Positions 1-8,169 are shown, numbered from the stretch's first letter. The stretch is DNA of 64,000 nt from Pseudomonadota bacterium (GCA_023451825.1 JAEXYA010000026.1:26113-90112); one strand, 5' to 3'. Notes: generated by a model not told the origin, from the letters alone. A program made the numbers and translations.

Positions 1-2
1 GT

Positions 3-746
3 ATTCATCTCGGCAGCAGCCGCGCACTTGGCGGCCGTTTTCCAGATGAGGTTCAGCCCGTGGTGGACGATCTCAACCGGCTCATCGCCTTTCAGGACGC
101 AGCACTCGAGCGCGCGAAAACACATGCAGCCGACCTGGCCCATGGATTGAAGACCCCACTCGCTGTTCTGGGCGCCGTCGCCCGGCAGGCGCGCTACGAC
201 GATCGGAGCGAACTCGCCGATCCCATCGACGAGCAGATCCTGCTCATGGGTAAACAGGTCGATCGTGTGCTTGCGCGCGCGCGCGCTGGCGTGTCAGCCG
301 CTTTGAGCCGTGGCGCCATTCCCGTTGCGCCCGTGGCTGAGAAGATCGTCCGCGCGCTGCGTCGCCTGCCCGACGATCGGGGCTTGCGATGGGATTGCGA
401 CATCGATGGCCATGTCAGTTTCCCGGGTGACGAAGGCGACCTCACCGAAATGCTCGCCAACCTGCTGGACAATGCCCGCAAATGGGCGGCAACGCGTGTA
501 CGGCTCACCGTAACGCAGACCACCGATCAGACAGCGCTACGTGTGGAGGACGATGGTCCCGGCCTGCAAACCGAACAGATGCAGACGATCGGCCGCGGAC
601 AGCGCTGGGATGAAACGCTGCCCGGTACCGGCTTTGGCCTCGCCATCACCCGCGACCTCGCGGAAGCCTATCGGGGCCGGATCGAACTGGAGCGTTCGTC
701 GCTTGGCGGCCTCAGCGTCGCTGTCATCGTGCCAAAGCCGGCCTGA
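3..746 (+). CDS. Sensor histidine kinase, C-terminal part (5' end outside window)
   Basis: The reading frame is open from the first bases of the window, so the N-terminal sensor and membrane part is cut off. The visible part holds a dimerisation/phosphoacceptor H-box (ADLAHGLKTPLAVL, His in the centre) followed by a HATPase_c domain. That domain has an N-box (MLANLLDNARKWA), a G1 box (VEDDGPGL) and a G2 box (GTGFGLAIT). It should autophosphorylate on His and pass the phosphate to a response regulator, probably encoded just upstream. The layout resembles PhoQ/TctE-like EnvZ-class kinases. The cognate signal cannot be told from this fragment. Confidence 0.9.
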   Translation: MHLGSSRALGGRFPDEVQPVVDDLNRLIAFQDAALERAKTHAADLAHGLKTPLAVLGAVARQARYDDRSELADPIDEQILLMGKQVDRVLARARAGVSAALSRGAIPVAPVAEKIVRALRRLPDDRGLRWDCDIDGHVSFPGDEGDLTEMLANLLDNARKWAATRVRLTVTQTTDQTALRVEDDGPGLQTEQMQTIGRGQRWDETLPGTGFGLAITRDLAEAYRGRIELERSSLGGLSVAVIVPKPA

Positions 747-766
747 CGGCGATCGCACAAAGAAAA

Positions 767-795
767 AGGGAGAGCCTCTGAGAAAGGCTCTCCCT
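767..795. terminator. Hairpin after the kinase gene
   Basis: Arms AGGGAGAGCCT (767-777) and AGGCTCTCCCT (785-795) pair perfectly around a 7-base loop, 20 bases after the kinase stop. The run of A before the hairpin gives a U-tract only on the minus strand, so it is a weak plus-strand terminator at best. Confidence 0.5.
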
Positions 796-1157
796 GGTCT
801 GATCGATCTTCTCGCGCCGGGCGACATGTTATCGACTGCAAGGCCGACATCCCCACCCCTCCCGCGCGGTGACCGTCTTGTTTGACGACAACCCTGTGTA
901 TCGAAGCGCGCGAAACGAACCACTGGAGACAGCCCGTTCCGCTCTGGAGTGAGGGCACAGTATCCGCTGTCCCCGGATCCGCAAGAACATGGTGAAGATA
1001 ACGTTAACGCGGAAAACCCAAAGCGACTCAGTGGAAAACGCGGTTTCGGCATGGACGCTGCAATGACCTCTCTGCACAACATGTAGCGGTCGGTATTGGA
1101 TGGATTCGGGACAGATTTGTCCCTGTTCGTCAGCTGGCCGGGTCAGGATCAGCGCGC
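796..1157. other. Intergenic region without a recognised gene
   Basis: Together with the hairpin this makes about 410 bases between the kinase and the PAS gene. Overlapping frames here lack recognisable motifs or good ribosome-binding sites. It may hold the promoter of the downstream PAS protein, but no clear -35/-10 pair was seen. Confidence 0.4.
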
Positions 1158-1715
1158 ATGAAACATCCTTCGAACCGGAAGTTTTTCGCCTATTGGGACG
1201 AAAAGCGCGGTTTTGCGCGTGCCCCCGATCGCAGCGAGATCGAGCCCGGCCCGATGCGTGAGCTGCTCGGCGATATTTTCGTCCTGGGCTACGACAAGGC
1301 TGCGAACTTCCCATTCCGCGTCGCCGGCACCAGAGTTTGTGCCCTGCTCGGCCGTGACCTGAAGAACAGGCCGTTTCCGGAACTGTTCAGCCTTACTGCG
1401 CGCAGCGAGATCGAGGAGATGGTGGCAGCCGTTTCAGAAGAACAGCTGGTTGCCGTCGCCGGCGTGACGGCCCACACCGAATTCGGCGACAAGGCGCATC
1501 TGGAGCTGCTGCTGCTCCCCTTCGCCGCACGCGCGCATACGCCGATCAGCCTGACCGGCCTCCTGGCCCCCATGACGCCGTTCAATGGCCGGCTGGGCCC
1601 GTTGCAGATCACGTCGTATCGCTATCTCGCACATCAACCGCAGCGCTTTGCACCGCGCGTGATGCGCAAGCTGCAGGCTGCGCGCGGCCTGATGGTATAT
1701 GAAGGCGTGCGCTGA
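1158..1715 (+). CDS. PAS_5 domain protein
   Basis: This 185-residue protein begins MKHPSNRKFFAYWDEKRG and continues with the pattern of the alphaproteobacterial PAS_5 family (DUF1457): a short N-terminal helix with W-D/E, a G-D-I-F strand near residue 40, and a FRVAGTRVCALLGRDL segment typical of a PAS core. No output domain is attached, so it is a single-domain sensor-like protein. Members are abundant in Bradyrhizobiaceae and mostly uncharacterised. The start has only a weak ribosome-binding site. Partner and ligand are unknown. Confidence 0.8.
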   Translation: MKHPSNRKFFAYWDEKRGFARAPDRSEIEPGPMRELLGDIFVLGYDKAANFPFRVAGTRVCALLGRDLKNRPFPELFSLTARSEIEEMVAAVSEEQLVAVAGVTAHTEFGDKAHLELLLLPFAARAHTPISLTGLLAPMTPFNGRLGPLQITSYRYLAHQPQRFAPRVMRKLQAARGLMVYEGVR

Positions 1716-1843
1716 CGACCTCTACGCGATCGTTGCTGAGCGCCACCCCAATTGGTTGCGGAAAAGCGGTATTTGTAACGCCGCATTAACCTTGCGGGCT
1801 TTACGGTCAGTTTGAAATTCCCCGCAGGACCGGCCTGACACCG

Positions 1844-2458
1844 ATGGCGCTCGCCCAGACAAGATCGATTCTTCCTTCTCCCGAAGAACGGCGACGCTTC
1901 CAGCGCGTGAAAGTCCATCTTCTCGGCCGCTACATGCTGCCGGATCGCCGCGAATTCCCGTGCCAGGTCATCAATATGTCTCCCGGCGGCCTCGCACTGC
2001 TCGGCCCCGGCATCGGCCAGGTCGGTGACCGGGTCATCGCATATCTCGATCATATCGGCCGCGTCGAAGGCAAGATTGCCCGCATCATCGACAATGGCTT
2101 TGCGATGACCGTGGGCGCCACCCCGCGCAAACGCGACAAGCTGGCGGCGCAGCTGACCTGGCTCGCCAATCGCGACATCCTCAATCTGCCGGAAGACCGC
2201 CGCCACGACCGTATCGTGCCGCGCAACCCGATCGTGGTCCTCACCCTCGAGGACGGCATCCAGATGAATGTCCGCATCATCGACCTGTCGCTGTCGGGCG
2301 CCGCCATCGCGGCGGAGAAGCGTCCGCCGCTGAATGCCCAGGTCATGCTCGGCCGCGTTCCGTCGCGCGTCGTCCGTCACCTCGAAGAAGGCTTCGCGCT
2401 CGAGTTCGCGCATGAGCAGTCTCCGGAGACGTTGGAAGACAGCGTCAACGCGCGGTAA
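1844..2458 (+). CDS. Tandem PilZ-domain protein (putative c-di-GMP receptor)
   Basis: This 204-residue cytoplasmic protein carries two PilZ modules. The first has RRFQR (around residue 20) and NMSPGG (around residue 45). The second has RRHDR (around residue 122) and DLSLSG (around residue 147). Both match the RxxxR and (D/N)xSxxG motifs that bind cyclic di-GMP, so both sites look intact. There is no enzymatic or membrane segment, so it probably acts as an adaptor controlling motility, polysaccharide or cell-envelope functions. It is a single-gene unit, with an AT-richer spacer on its 3' side. Confidence 0.85.
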   Translation: MALAQTRSILPSPEERRRFQRVKVHLLGRYMLPDRREFPCQVINMSPGGLALLGPGIGQVGDRVIAYLDHIGRVEGKIARIIDNGFAMTVGATPRKRDKLAAQLTWLANRDILNLPEDRRHDRIVPRNPIVVLTLEDGIQMNVRIIDLSLSGAAIAAEKRPPLNAQVMLGRVPSRVVRHLEEGFALEFAHEQSPETLEDSVNAR

Positions 2459-2765
2459 ACGCGCAAGCGCACCCAATCCTGTTTTTGTAGTGTTGTGAGT
2501 GCGCTATCCGCGTCCGGGGATACCGCGCGCGTGCGTACAGGTTAATCGCCGAAGTTAACGCGTGAGCGAAAGCTGACACGCAGTTCCTGATTTTCCAGCC
2601 ATTCAGCAATTAACGCACGCCATTTTACGCAAACTCGATTGCGTAAAATTTGAATCAATCTTGCCGCTTGTTTGAATTGTAGTCGTCTCAATTGCACTTC
2701 GCCGACTTAGCGGGGACGAAAATCCTTCCTGCCAATGATGGTCCCAACAAAAACGGGGGCCAACA
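2459..2765. other. AT-richer intergenic spacer before the transglutaminase-like gene
   Basis: These 307 bases hold no gene that could be supported. They are visibly richer in A/T than their flanks and contain the perfect inverted repeat at 2622-2649, so they probably carry the promoter and operator of the gene starting at 2766. Confidence 0.5.
2622..2649. promoter_or_regulatory. Perfect inverted repeat, candidate operator
   Basis: Arms ATTTTACGCAA (2622-2632) and TTGCGTAAAAT (2639-2649) are exact reverse complements with a 6-base spacer. This spacing suits a dimeric regulator. It sits about 117 bases upstream of the transglutaminase-like gene. A terminator is less likely because no T-run follows. 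Confidence 0.5.
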
Positions 2766-3383
2766 ATGGCTGGTAACACGGGGCGTATCACTGGATTTGT
2801 CGTTGCGGCGATCCTGTGCGGACTTTCTGCGACAGCACATGCGGCTGGCGAAAAACTTTATGCAAGTCTCGGCGACACCACACGTGCGCCGATCGGTTGG
2901 GTCGAATTCTGCTCGGAGAATCCGGGCGAGTGCCGCGGCGGTGCCACGCAGCCACGCGACATCGTGATTACGCAGACGGCGTGGAAGGACCTGGTGCGCG
3001 TCAATCGTTGGGTCAACGAGACGATCAAGCCGCTCACCGACATGGATCATTGGGGCGTGATCGAGAAGTGGTCGCTGCCCGACGACGGCTACGGCGATTG
3101 CGAAGACTACGTCTTGCTGAAGCGCAAGATGCTGATCGAGGCCGGCTGGCCACGTGAGGCGCTGCTCATCACCGTGGTGCGCGACAAGAAGGGCGACGGC
3201 CATGCCGTGCTCACCGTGAAGACCGACAAGGGTGAATACATTCTCGATAATCAGAACGAGAACGTGCTCGCCTGGACCGAGACCGGCTACCGCTTCGTCA
3301 AGCGTCAGTCGCAGAGCGATCCGAACCAATGGGTCTCGCTCGGCGACAACCGCCCAGCCGTCGCGACCGCCAGTTCACGCTAA
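2766..3383 (+). CDS. Secreted transglutaminase-like cysteine peptidase (BTLCP family)
   Basis: The protein has 205 residues with a signal peptide ending near AHA (residues 24-26). The mature part matches the bacterial transglutaminase-like cysteine proteinase family (PF06035). The likely catalytic triad is Cys112 in YGDCEDYV, His146 in GDGHAVL and Asp161 in YILDNQ. LapG, the best known relative, is a periplasmic protease that cleaves a surface adhesin under c-di-GMP control. The gene follows a tandem PilZ gene, but no LapD or adhesin gene is in view, so substrate and regulation remain open. A strong terminator follows. Confidence 0.85.
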   Translation: MAGNTGRITGFVVAAILCGLSATAHAAGEKLYASLGDTTRAPIGWVEFCSENPGECRGGATQPRDIVITQTAWKDLVRVNRWVNETIKPLTDMDHWGVIEKWSLPDDGYGDCEDYVLLKRKMLIEAGWPREALLITVVRDKKGDGHAVLTVKTDKGEYILDNQNENVLAWTETGYRFVKRQSQSDPNQWVSLGDNRPAVATASSR

Positions 3384-3450
3384 CAGCAAGATTTGGAGAC
3401 ACGCGACCCGGTCACATCCCCACCCCTCCCCGTCCCAGACCGGATCGCGC

Positions 3451-3489
3451 GCGCCCGAGCTTCCCCCAAAGCTCGGGCGCAACTTTTTT
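3451..3489 (+). terminator. Rho-independent terminator
   Basis: A perfect 12-bp stem (GCGCCCGAGCTT at 3451-3462, AAGCTCGGGCGC at 3469-3480) with a 6-base loop is followed by AAC and a run of six T. It lies after the transglutaminase-like gene on the plus strand. Confidence 0.85.
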
Positions 3490-3543
3490 GGCGGCGCAAT
3501 TCGCTGATGAAGCGCGTCGGCACGGCATGCAGATGACGGTGAG

Positions 3544-3738
3544 TTAGTTGCGGCGCGTTCTGTTGGGATCAAGCGTGCCGTCAGCGCGATAACCAAAACG
3601 CGCGAGCGCGGTAGCCGCGATACGCTGGCCGAAGCGCCGCTCGAATTCGCAAAACATCCAAACGAAAGCCATTGCGAGCGCGCACACAGTCGCCACAAAA
3701 AACAGCGTGAGATGGGAAATATCAAGGATCATGATCAT
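3544..3738 (-). CDS. Small single-span membrane protein (64 aa)
   Basis: The frame is open further upstream to 3876, but the part that looks like protein starts at MIMILDISHLTLFF. One hydrophobic segment (about residues 4-24) is followed by a charged cytoplasmic tail (FERRFGQRIAATALARFGYR). The upstream part of the frame lacks such character. The ribosome-binding site is weak. No family was recognised. The gene could be a spurious frame, though the membrane segment plus amphipathic tail is typical of real small proteins. Confidence 0.45.
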   Translation of the reverse strand: MIMILDISHLTLFFVATVCALAMAFVWMFCEFERRFGQRIAATALARFGYRADGTLDPNRTRRN

Positions 3739-3961
3739 CTGCCCGGGTTTGCAAATCGAAACTCGCAATTGACGAAACAGCCGACCTGACGTCCCCTCGC
3801 GCTTATCGGGCTGCGCTAATCTGACGATGCGCGGCACAAAGTACCGCCGCATCGCCGATTGCGACTTTAGTAGCATATTGCAAATCTGCGCGTGAGTGTC
3901 GCGCGTGACGCGCTCCTCTACGCAAAACGCATGGATATCGCCGCGCTCGCGCAGCTAGACC

Positions 3962-4309
3962 CTATTCGCAGACTTCAACGCGACGAACGCGCCAGCCCTT
4001 CGATGTCCGCACACGCTGATTGGCGAGACGACACCCACCGAGATCCTCGTAACGATAGATCGACGGATAACCATAGCCGTACCCGTAATACGGGCCGTAG
4101 CCGTAATAGCCGGGATATCCGAAGCCAAATCCGAAGCCAGCACCGCGGTAAAATCCGCCGCGATGGAAGCCGCCATGAAACCCTCCACCGCGGAAACCGC
4201 CGCCATGAAATCCGCCACCACCGTGGCCGCCACGGGCCTCAGCGACCGTTGGCACTGCCAGTGCGAGGGTGGCGACTGCCATCACTCCAAACATCACCTT
4301 GCGTAACAT
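3962..4309 (-). CDS. Secreted Gly/Tyr-rich small protein
   Basis: The protein has 115 residues. A signal peptide (cleavage near AEA, residue 24) is followed by a Gly/His/Phe-rich stretch built from GGFHGG-like repeats. Next come Gly/Tyr/Pro-rich repeats (YGYGPYYGYG) and a conserved-looking tail with two cysteines (GGCRLANQRVRT then GWRVRRVEVC). The tail resembles the two-cysteine ending of many small exported rhizobial proteins. The repetitive body suggests an envelope or surface structural role. A similar low-complexity secreted gene follows downstream on the same strand. Confidence 0.75.
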   Translation of the reverse strand: MLRKVMFGVMAVATLALAVPTVAEARGGHGGGGFHGGGFRGGGFHGGFHRGGFYRGAGFGFGFGYPGYYGYGPYYGYGYGYPSIYRYEDLGGCRLANQRVRTSKGWRVRRVEVCE

Positions 4310-4448
4310 TGCTACTCTCCGCTCGGCGCAGACTGCGCCTTCACTGGTAGCTATTTAACCCGCCACGCAGGCCTTGCGAAATTCAAACGCCGTCACTTGT
4401 TCGCGACTGGCGCTGATGGTTTTTCATTCCTGAAACTGGCGACCTTGG

Positions 4449-4742
4449 TCAGCAGCCTTTGCAGATATTCTTCACCTTGCGATCGACTTCGCGATCCTGC
4501 TTATCGACGAGGTCGTTGCCGGTGGAGGGTTTCCCGTCATAGGACTGCCCAGTGCCACTAGCCCCGGTGGTGATGCCCGCCGGCGCGCGCCCGCCACTTG
4601 AATTGGCGGTGCCTGCACTGTTGGTGCCCGCCGCACCACCGCCTGCTCCACCACCCGCACCGCCACTTTGAGCGAAGACTGCGTTGGATGACAGCAACAA
4701 GATGGCCGCGGCCCCGGCGATGAATTTCGATGTATGAGCCAT
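4449..4742 (-). CDS. Secreted Gly-rich small protein
   Basis: The start MAHTSKFIAG is chosen because GGGAG lies 7 bases upstream. The product is 97 residues: a signal peptide ending near VFA (about residue 25), a Gly/Ala/Ser-rich linker, and a charged C-terminus (DKQDREVDRKVKNICKGC) with two cysteines. It is probably exported to the periplasm or surface. No family function is known. It precedes the Gly/Tyr-rich gene (3962-4309) in the direction of transcription, with about 140 bases between them. Confidence 0.7.
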   Translation of the reverse strand: MAHTSKFIAGAAAILLLSSNAVFAQSGGAGGGAGGGAAGTNSAGTANSSGGRAPAGITTGASGTGQSYDGKPSTGNDLVDKQDREVDRKVKNICKGC

Positions 4743-4846
4743 GCGTGATCTCCCTTTCGGGGGCAACGACAGTTAGACGCACCAGTTCCCGCTTCCGGAA
4801 CGAATCCACGATGCGAGGCTTGACCTCGCATCAATGGGTTCATGCC

Positions 4847-5131
4847 ATGCGGAAACTGATCGACTTCGATGACGACACATTGGACAAGCTGAAGCAGCTC
4901 GGTCGTGATCGGATGGCGACCATTCAGGAGCTGGCGGACGAGGCTTTTGCTGATCTCATGAAGAAGCATGGCGTGCCGATTGATCTTAAGGACGCGCTAC
5001 GCAAAAGCGTAAAGAGCGCAGGCCAACCAACATCAACGCGCCGTACTTCGGTGCACTCCAACTCTTCAACCGAAACAAGGAAGCGCCCGCATGCCAAACG
5101 AGCCGCAAAAAGATCCGTTCGTCGAGGGTGA
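4847..5131 (+). CDS. Small ribbon-helix-helix-like protein
   Basis: From MRKLIDFDDDTLDKL the 94-residue product shows a beta-strand (KLIDF), a helix (DDDTLDKLKQLGRDR), a turn and a second helix (TIQELADEAFADLMKKHG). This is the pattern of an Arc/MetJ-type RHH DNA-binding domain. The basic C-terminus (RKRPHAKRAAKRSVRR) may bind nucleic acid. An upstream ATG at 4811 is in frame and possible. The 3' end overlaps by 41 bases the start of the 57-residue gene at 5091, which suggests translational coupling. Confidence 0.65.
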   Translation: MRKLIDFDDDTLDKLKQLGRDRMATIQELADEAFADLMKKHGVPIDLKDALRKSVKSAGQPTSTRRTSVHSNSSTETRKRPHAKRAAKRSVRRG

Positions 5132-5264
5132 GAGCGCTGCTCAGAAGAACATCCCGGCCGAAGGCAATCCATATCAGGACGGCACGGAGGACTTTGCGTT
5201 GTGGAGCGCGGGGCACGAACGCGTCGCCAGCGCCATGGAAGCGCAGGAGTCAGAAGGCACCTGA
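5091..5264 (+). CDS. 57-aa protein resembling the RMF/CrpP small-protein fold
   Basis: The frame starts at MPNEPQKDPF with AAGGAAG about 8 bases upstream, and ends at 5264. The sequence NPYQDGTEDFALWSAGHERV has the NPY then W-x-x-G-x spacing seen in ribosome modulation factor and CrpP-like small proteins. That comparison is from memory and tentative. It overlaps the end of the RHH-like gene in another frame, so the two are probably made from one transcript. Its TGA stop lies inside the palindromic repeat at 5257-5314. Confidence 0.6.
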   Translation: MPNEPQKDPFVEGESAAQKNIPAEGNPYQDGTEDFALWSAGHERVASAMEAQESEGT

Positions 5265-5314
5265 AACTGGCGGGTGGGCCAAAGTCGCGTAGCGACGTGC
5301 CCACCTTCAGGTGC
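5257..5314. repeat. Short palindromic element
   Basis: Nested inverted repeats GCACCTGAA/TTCAGGTGC (5257-5265, 5306-5314), GGTGGGC/GCCCACC and GTCGC/GCGAC form one long hairpin. The core (GTGGGCCAAAG ... GTGCCCACC) is related to the elements at 58665 and 59442. Confidence 0.65.
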
Positions 5315-5361
5315 GGCGGTGAGGTCGGCGTGTTGCGCTTTGACCATCACACAAGCAAGCA

Positions 5362-5892
5362 TCAGCCGATCTTTTTCATGCCCTGCTTGAAGCGCGGTCC
5401 GTTAGCAGCATAGAATCGCGCAGCGCTGCCCATGGCTGCCACCTGCTCCGGCGACAGCGTGCGGATCACGCGCGCTGGTGAGCCGATGATGAGCGAATTT
5501 TCCGGAAATTCCTTGCCCTCGGTGATCACCGATCCGGCACCAACGATGCTGTTCTTGCCGATGCGCGCGCCGTTCATCACGATCGAGCCCATCCCGACCA
5601 ACGCGCCATCCTCGATGGTGCAGCCGTGCAGGATCACATTGTGCCCGACAGTGCAGTTCTTGCCGATCGTAAGTGGAAAGCCCTTGTCGGTGTGGCAGGT
5701 GCAGTTGTCCTGCACATTCGAACCCTCACCTATCTCGATCCATTCATTGTCGCCGCGCAGGACCGCGCCAAACCAGATGCTGGCTTGCGATTTCAAACGA
5801 ATCTTGCCGATCACATCGGCCGTATCGGCGATGAAGTAATTTCCGTCGGCCGGAAGGTCCGGGCCTTGCCCGTCGAGTTCGTAAATTGCCAT
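5362..5892 (-). CDS. Gamma-class carbonic anhydrase family protein
   Basis: This 176-residue protein is a left-handed beta-helix with hexapeptide repeats. The metal-binding histidines of the gamma-carbonic anhydrase/YrdA/PaaY family appear as CHTD (His67), VGHN (His84) and ILHG (His89). It should form a trimer with zinc or iron sites at subunit interfaces. Family members either hydrate CO2 or act as CoA-ester thioesterases (PaaY), and the sequence alone does not decide. It is a stand-alone cytoplasmic gene. Confidence 0.88.
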   Translation of the reverse strand: MAIYELDGQGPDLPADGNYFIADTADVIGKIRLKSQASIWFGAVLRGDNEWIEIGEGSNVQDNCTCHTDKGFPLTIGKNCTVGHNVILHGCTIEDGALVGMGSIVMNGARIGKNSIVGAGSVITEGKEFPENSLIIGSPARVIRTLSPEQVAAMGSAARFYAANGPRFKQGMKKIG

Positions 5893-5973
5893 GAGTGCTT
5901 GGTCTCCCTATGCGGTTCACACTGCCATGAAGCGGTGTGGGGAGACCAGTGCGTGCTCAGCGTGAGCCCATGC

Positions 5974-6306
5974 TCAAGCCAGAATGCCGATCGCCTGCAG
6001 CGTCAGCACGATGAAAGTGCCTGACATCAGGCTCCAGAAACCGGCAAGCACCGTCGCGATCATCACGAACTGAAAACGATGCGACTCCGGCGCGCCGGAA
6101 CGCAGCGTGTTGCGCATGATGATGAACGGCGCGGTGAAGACCAGCAGCGGCACCGCTGCAAACCCTTCCGGGGTCGGTCCCTGCTGAAGCAGCGCGAAGC
6201 TCGGTGGTCGGCTAACGAAAGCCTGATACGCACTGGCAATAGCCCCGGCGATGGCAAAGCCGATGGCGAGCTGAATGAAGCAATTGAGGGCGATTGGGGT
6301 CATCAT
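5974..6306 (-). CDS. Small integral membrane protein, unknown function
   Basis: The start is placed at MMTPIALNCF because the frame before it lacks protein character. The 110 residues contain three hydrophobic segments (about residues 4-24, 48-66 and 80-108) joined by short loops (VSRPPSFALLQQG, RNTLRSGAPESHRF). No known family was identified. Similar three-span proteins occur widely in Bradyrhizobiaceae as conserved hypotheticals. It is transcribed toward the carbonic anhydrase gene on the same strand, with about 80 bases between them. Confidence 0.65.
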   Translation of the reverse strand: MMTPIALNCFIQLAIGFAIAGAIASAYQAFVSRPPSFALLQQGPTPEGFAAVPLLVFTAPFIIMRNTLRSGAPESHRFQFVMIATVLAGFWSLMSGTFIVLTLQAIGILA

Positions 6307-6520
6307 AAAATTTTCTAGGGCAATTGATTGTTCTCTCTTGCAATGCACCATATTGCGACCGAACGCCACAGTTACGTTAAAAAATCGTTAACGCCGCTTC
6401 TTCAATTTTATGTGGGCGTACCAGTACACCGGTTCCGCTGAGCGAACAGCGAGGTGTTAACCATTCAAGTGCATGTTCGACCGGTTGATTCGCCCGTGGA
6501 GACGCCGCGGAGCTTGTTGA

Positions 6521-7249
6521 GTGGTAGTTGCTTACGCGCGCATGTCCCTGCTGTTTCCAACACACCCGACGACGCGGCCACGCCATCGCCAGCGCCGTCA
6601 CAGCAATCTTGTACCGATTTTGTTTGGCCTGGGTCTCGCCGCCCCCGCCATTGCCGTGGTCGCCTATTTGCTTTGGCCGACATGGCAGAGCCAAAAGCCT
6701 GGCGACCCCGATCGCATTCCGGTGAGTGTCGGCTCCACGCTGTTCAACGTCCCGACACACGCCTTCCGTCGCAAGGTGCAAAAGCATTCCGGCCCGCAGG
6801 AGCGCGTGGATCTCAGCTACATCTATCCCTCGCTCGAAGCGAGCGAGGCGCCGCGCCATGTGACCGTGGAAAATTTCGACGAGCACGTGCAGCCGATCGA
6901 TCGGATCTTTTTGTCGATCTCGGCGCATCATAATGCGACGTCGCCGGATGCGCGGCTGCGCACGATCTATCCCCTCTATGCCGATCAGGCGTCACGCAGC
7001 GCAGACGGGCTGACTGTTCAGCCTTTCTACGACAACACGCCCTACGCCAAAGAAGACCTGTTTCTCGGCAACGCACCGACAATGGTCGCCCGCTGCACGC
7101 GAGACGGTGCCACACCCGGCATGTGCATGAGCGAACGCCGCATCGGCGGCGCCGATCTCACCTTCCGCTTCCCGCGCGCCTGGCTCGATGACTGGCGCAC
7201 GGTCGGCGATGCGATGAACCATCTGTCGACCCAGTTGGGCGGGCAGTGA
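6521..7249 (+). CDS. Membrane-anchored periplasmic protein, unknown function
   Basis: The GTG start at 6521 is preceded by GGAG 8 bases upstream. An ATG at 6542 is the alternative. The 242-residue product has a basic N-terminus (RPRHRQRRHSN), one membrane span (about residues 31-52) and a large periplasmic domain. That domain contains SVGSTLFNVP, DLSYIYPSLE, a pair of cysteines (ARCTRDG and GMCMSERR) and a C-terminal RFPRAWLDDWR segment. No characterised family was recognised. The cysteines may form a disulphide. Confidence 0.7.
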   Translation: MVVAYARMSLLFPTHPTTRPRHRQRRHSNLVPILFGLGLAAPAIAVVAYLLWPTWQSQKPGDPDRIPVSVGSTLFNVPTHAFRRKVQKHSGPQERVDLSYIYPSLEASEAPRHVTVENFDEHVQPIDRIFLSISAHHNATSPDARLRTIYPLYADQASRSADGLTVQPFYDNTPYAKEDLFLGNAPTMVARCTRDGATPGMCMSERRIGGADLTFRFPRAWLDDWRTVGDAMNHLSTQLGGQ

Positions 7250-7263
7250 ACCAAGCTGGCGCG

Positions 7264-8169
7264 CTATCCGACCATCTGCAGGAATTCGCTTTCGCCAACG
7301 ATGCGCACGGACGAGCCGGCGGCGATCATCTCTTCGACCTTGCGGTGCTTCCTGCTCTTCACATTCCCACGCGTGAGCCGAAGATCCTGATCGCCGACAA
7401 CGAGCACAGTGACCTTCTTGCTGACGGCATCGACGACATTGCAGCCCGCCTTGACGGCGAGATGAGCCGCATCGCTGCGATGCATCTTCAGAAAACCGGT
7501 GAACACGACCGTTTCGCCGACGAGCCGTCCATTGCTCTCGCCTGACTGCGCATAGCGTGCGAAGGCCTCGTTTCGCCGTGGCACGACCACCTTCGGCGCG
7601 CTGCGCGTCATGGGCTTCGGAGCTTGCGCGACGAGATCCAGCCAATCCTCCAGATCGAGCCCGGAGTCTTCCAGGGCCCTGAGCATGATCAGGCCGCAGG
7701 CCCGGGCATCCTCTTCCGCTTGATGATGACGAAATTCGATCGCAAAAGATCGGCTAAGATTTGCAAGGCCGAAACCACCAGCATCCGCGAATTCGCGCCA
7801 CGTACGCCGTGCAACCGCCAGCGTGTCGAGCCAGAAACATGCGAGTTCTGCGACGCCATAGCGCGCAGCAGCGCTCGCAAAAGCGCGACGGTCGAACGAG
7901 CTGTGATGGGTGACGATTGTCCCGTTCAGCGATTGCGCCAGAACCGGAAAGACCTGCGCCATCGTCGGCTTGCCGGCCACGTCGCTCGCGCGAATACCGT
8001 GAATGGCGACATTGGCGGGATCAAACGGCCCTTGCGGATCGACAAGGATCGATAGTGATTTGAAGATTATGCCGGCACGAAAATGCACCAATCCGATGGA
8101 GCAAATACTGCCCACATCTGCATTGGCGGTTTCGACATCCAAGGCAATGAAATCGGTAACGCGCGACAT
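7264..8169 (-). CDS. DEDDh 3'-5' exonuclease with C-terminal BRCT domain
   Basis: The ATG at 8169 is chosen (GAGGGG upstream). The product has 301 residues. An epsilon-like exonuclease domain shows FIALDVETAN (ExoI, Asp and Glu), THHSSFDRRAF (ExoII, Asp) and the ExoIII region RHHQAEEDARA (His and Asp). After a basic linker, a BRCT domain (about 220-300) begins LVGETVVFTGFL and contains the conserved VLVVGD. It resembles DnaQ-type repair or proofreading exonucleases rather than the replicative epsilon subunit. It stands alone with no polymerase gene nearby. The BRCT domain may bind DNA ends or poly-ADP-like phosphates. Confidence 0.85.
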   Translation of the reverse strand: MSRVTDFIALDVETANADVGSICSIGLVHFRAGIIFKSLSILVDPQGPFDPANVAIHGIRASDVAGKPTMAQVFPVLAQSLNGTIVTHHSSFDRRAFASAAARYGVAELACFWLDTLAVARRTWREFADAGGFGLANLSRSFAIEFRHHQAEEDARACGLIMLRALEDSGLDLEDWLDLVAQAPKPMTRSAPKVVVPRRNEAFARYAQSGESNGRLVGETVVFTGFLKMHRSDAAHLAVKAGCNVVDAVSKKVTVLVVGDQDLRLTRGNVKSRKHRKVEEMIAAGSSVRIVGESEFLQMVG

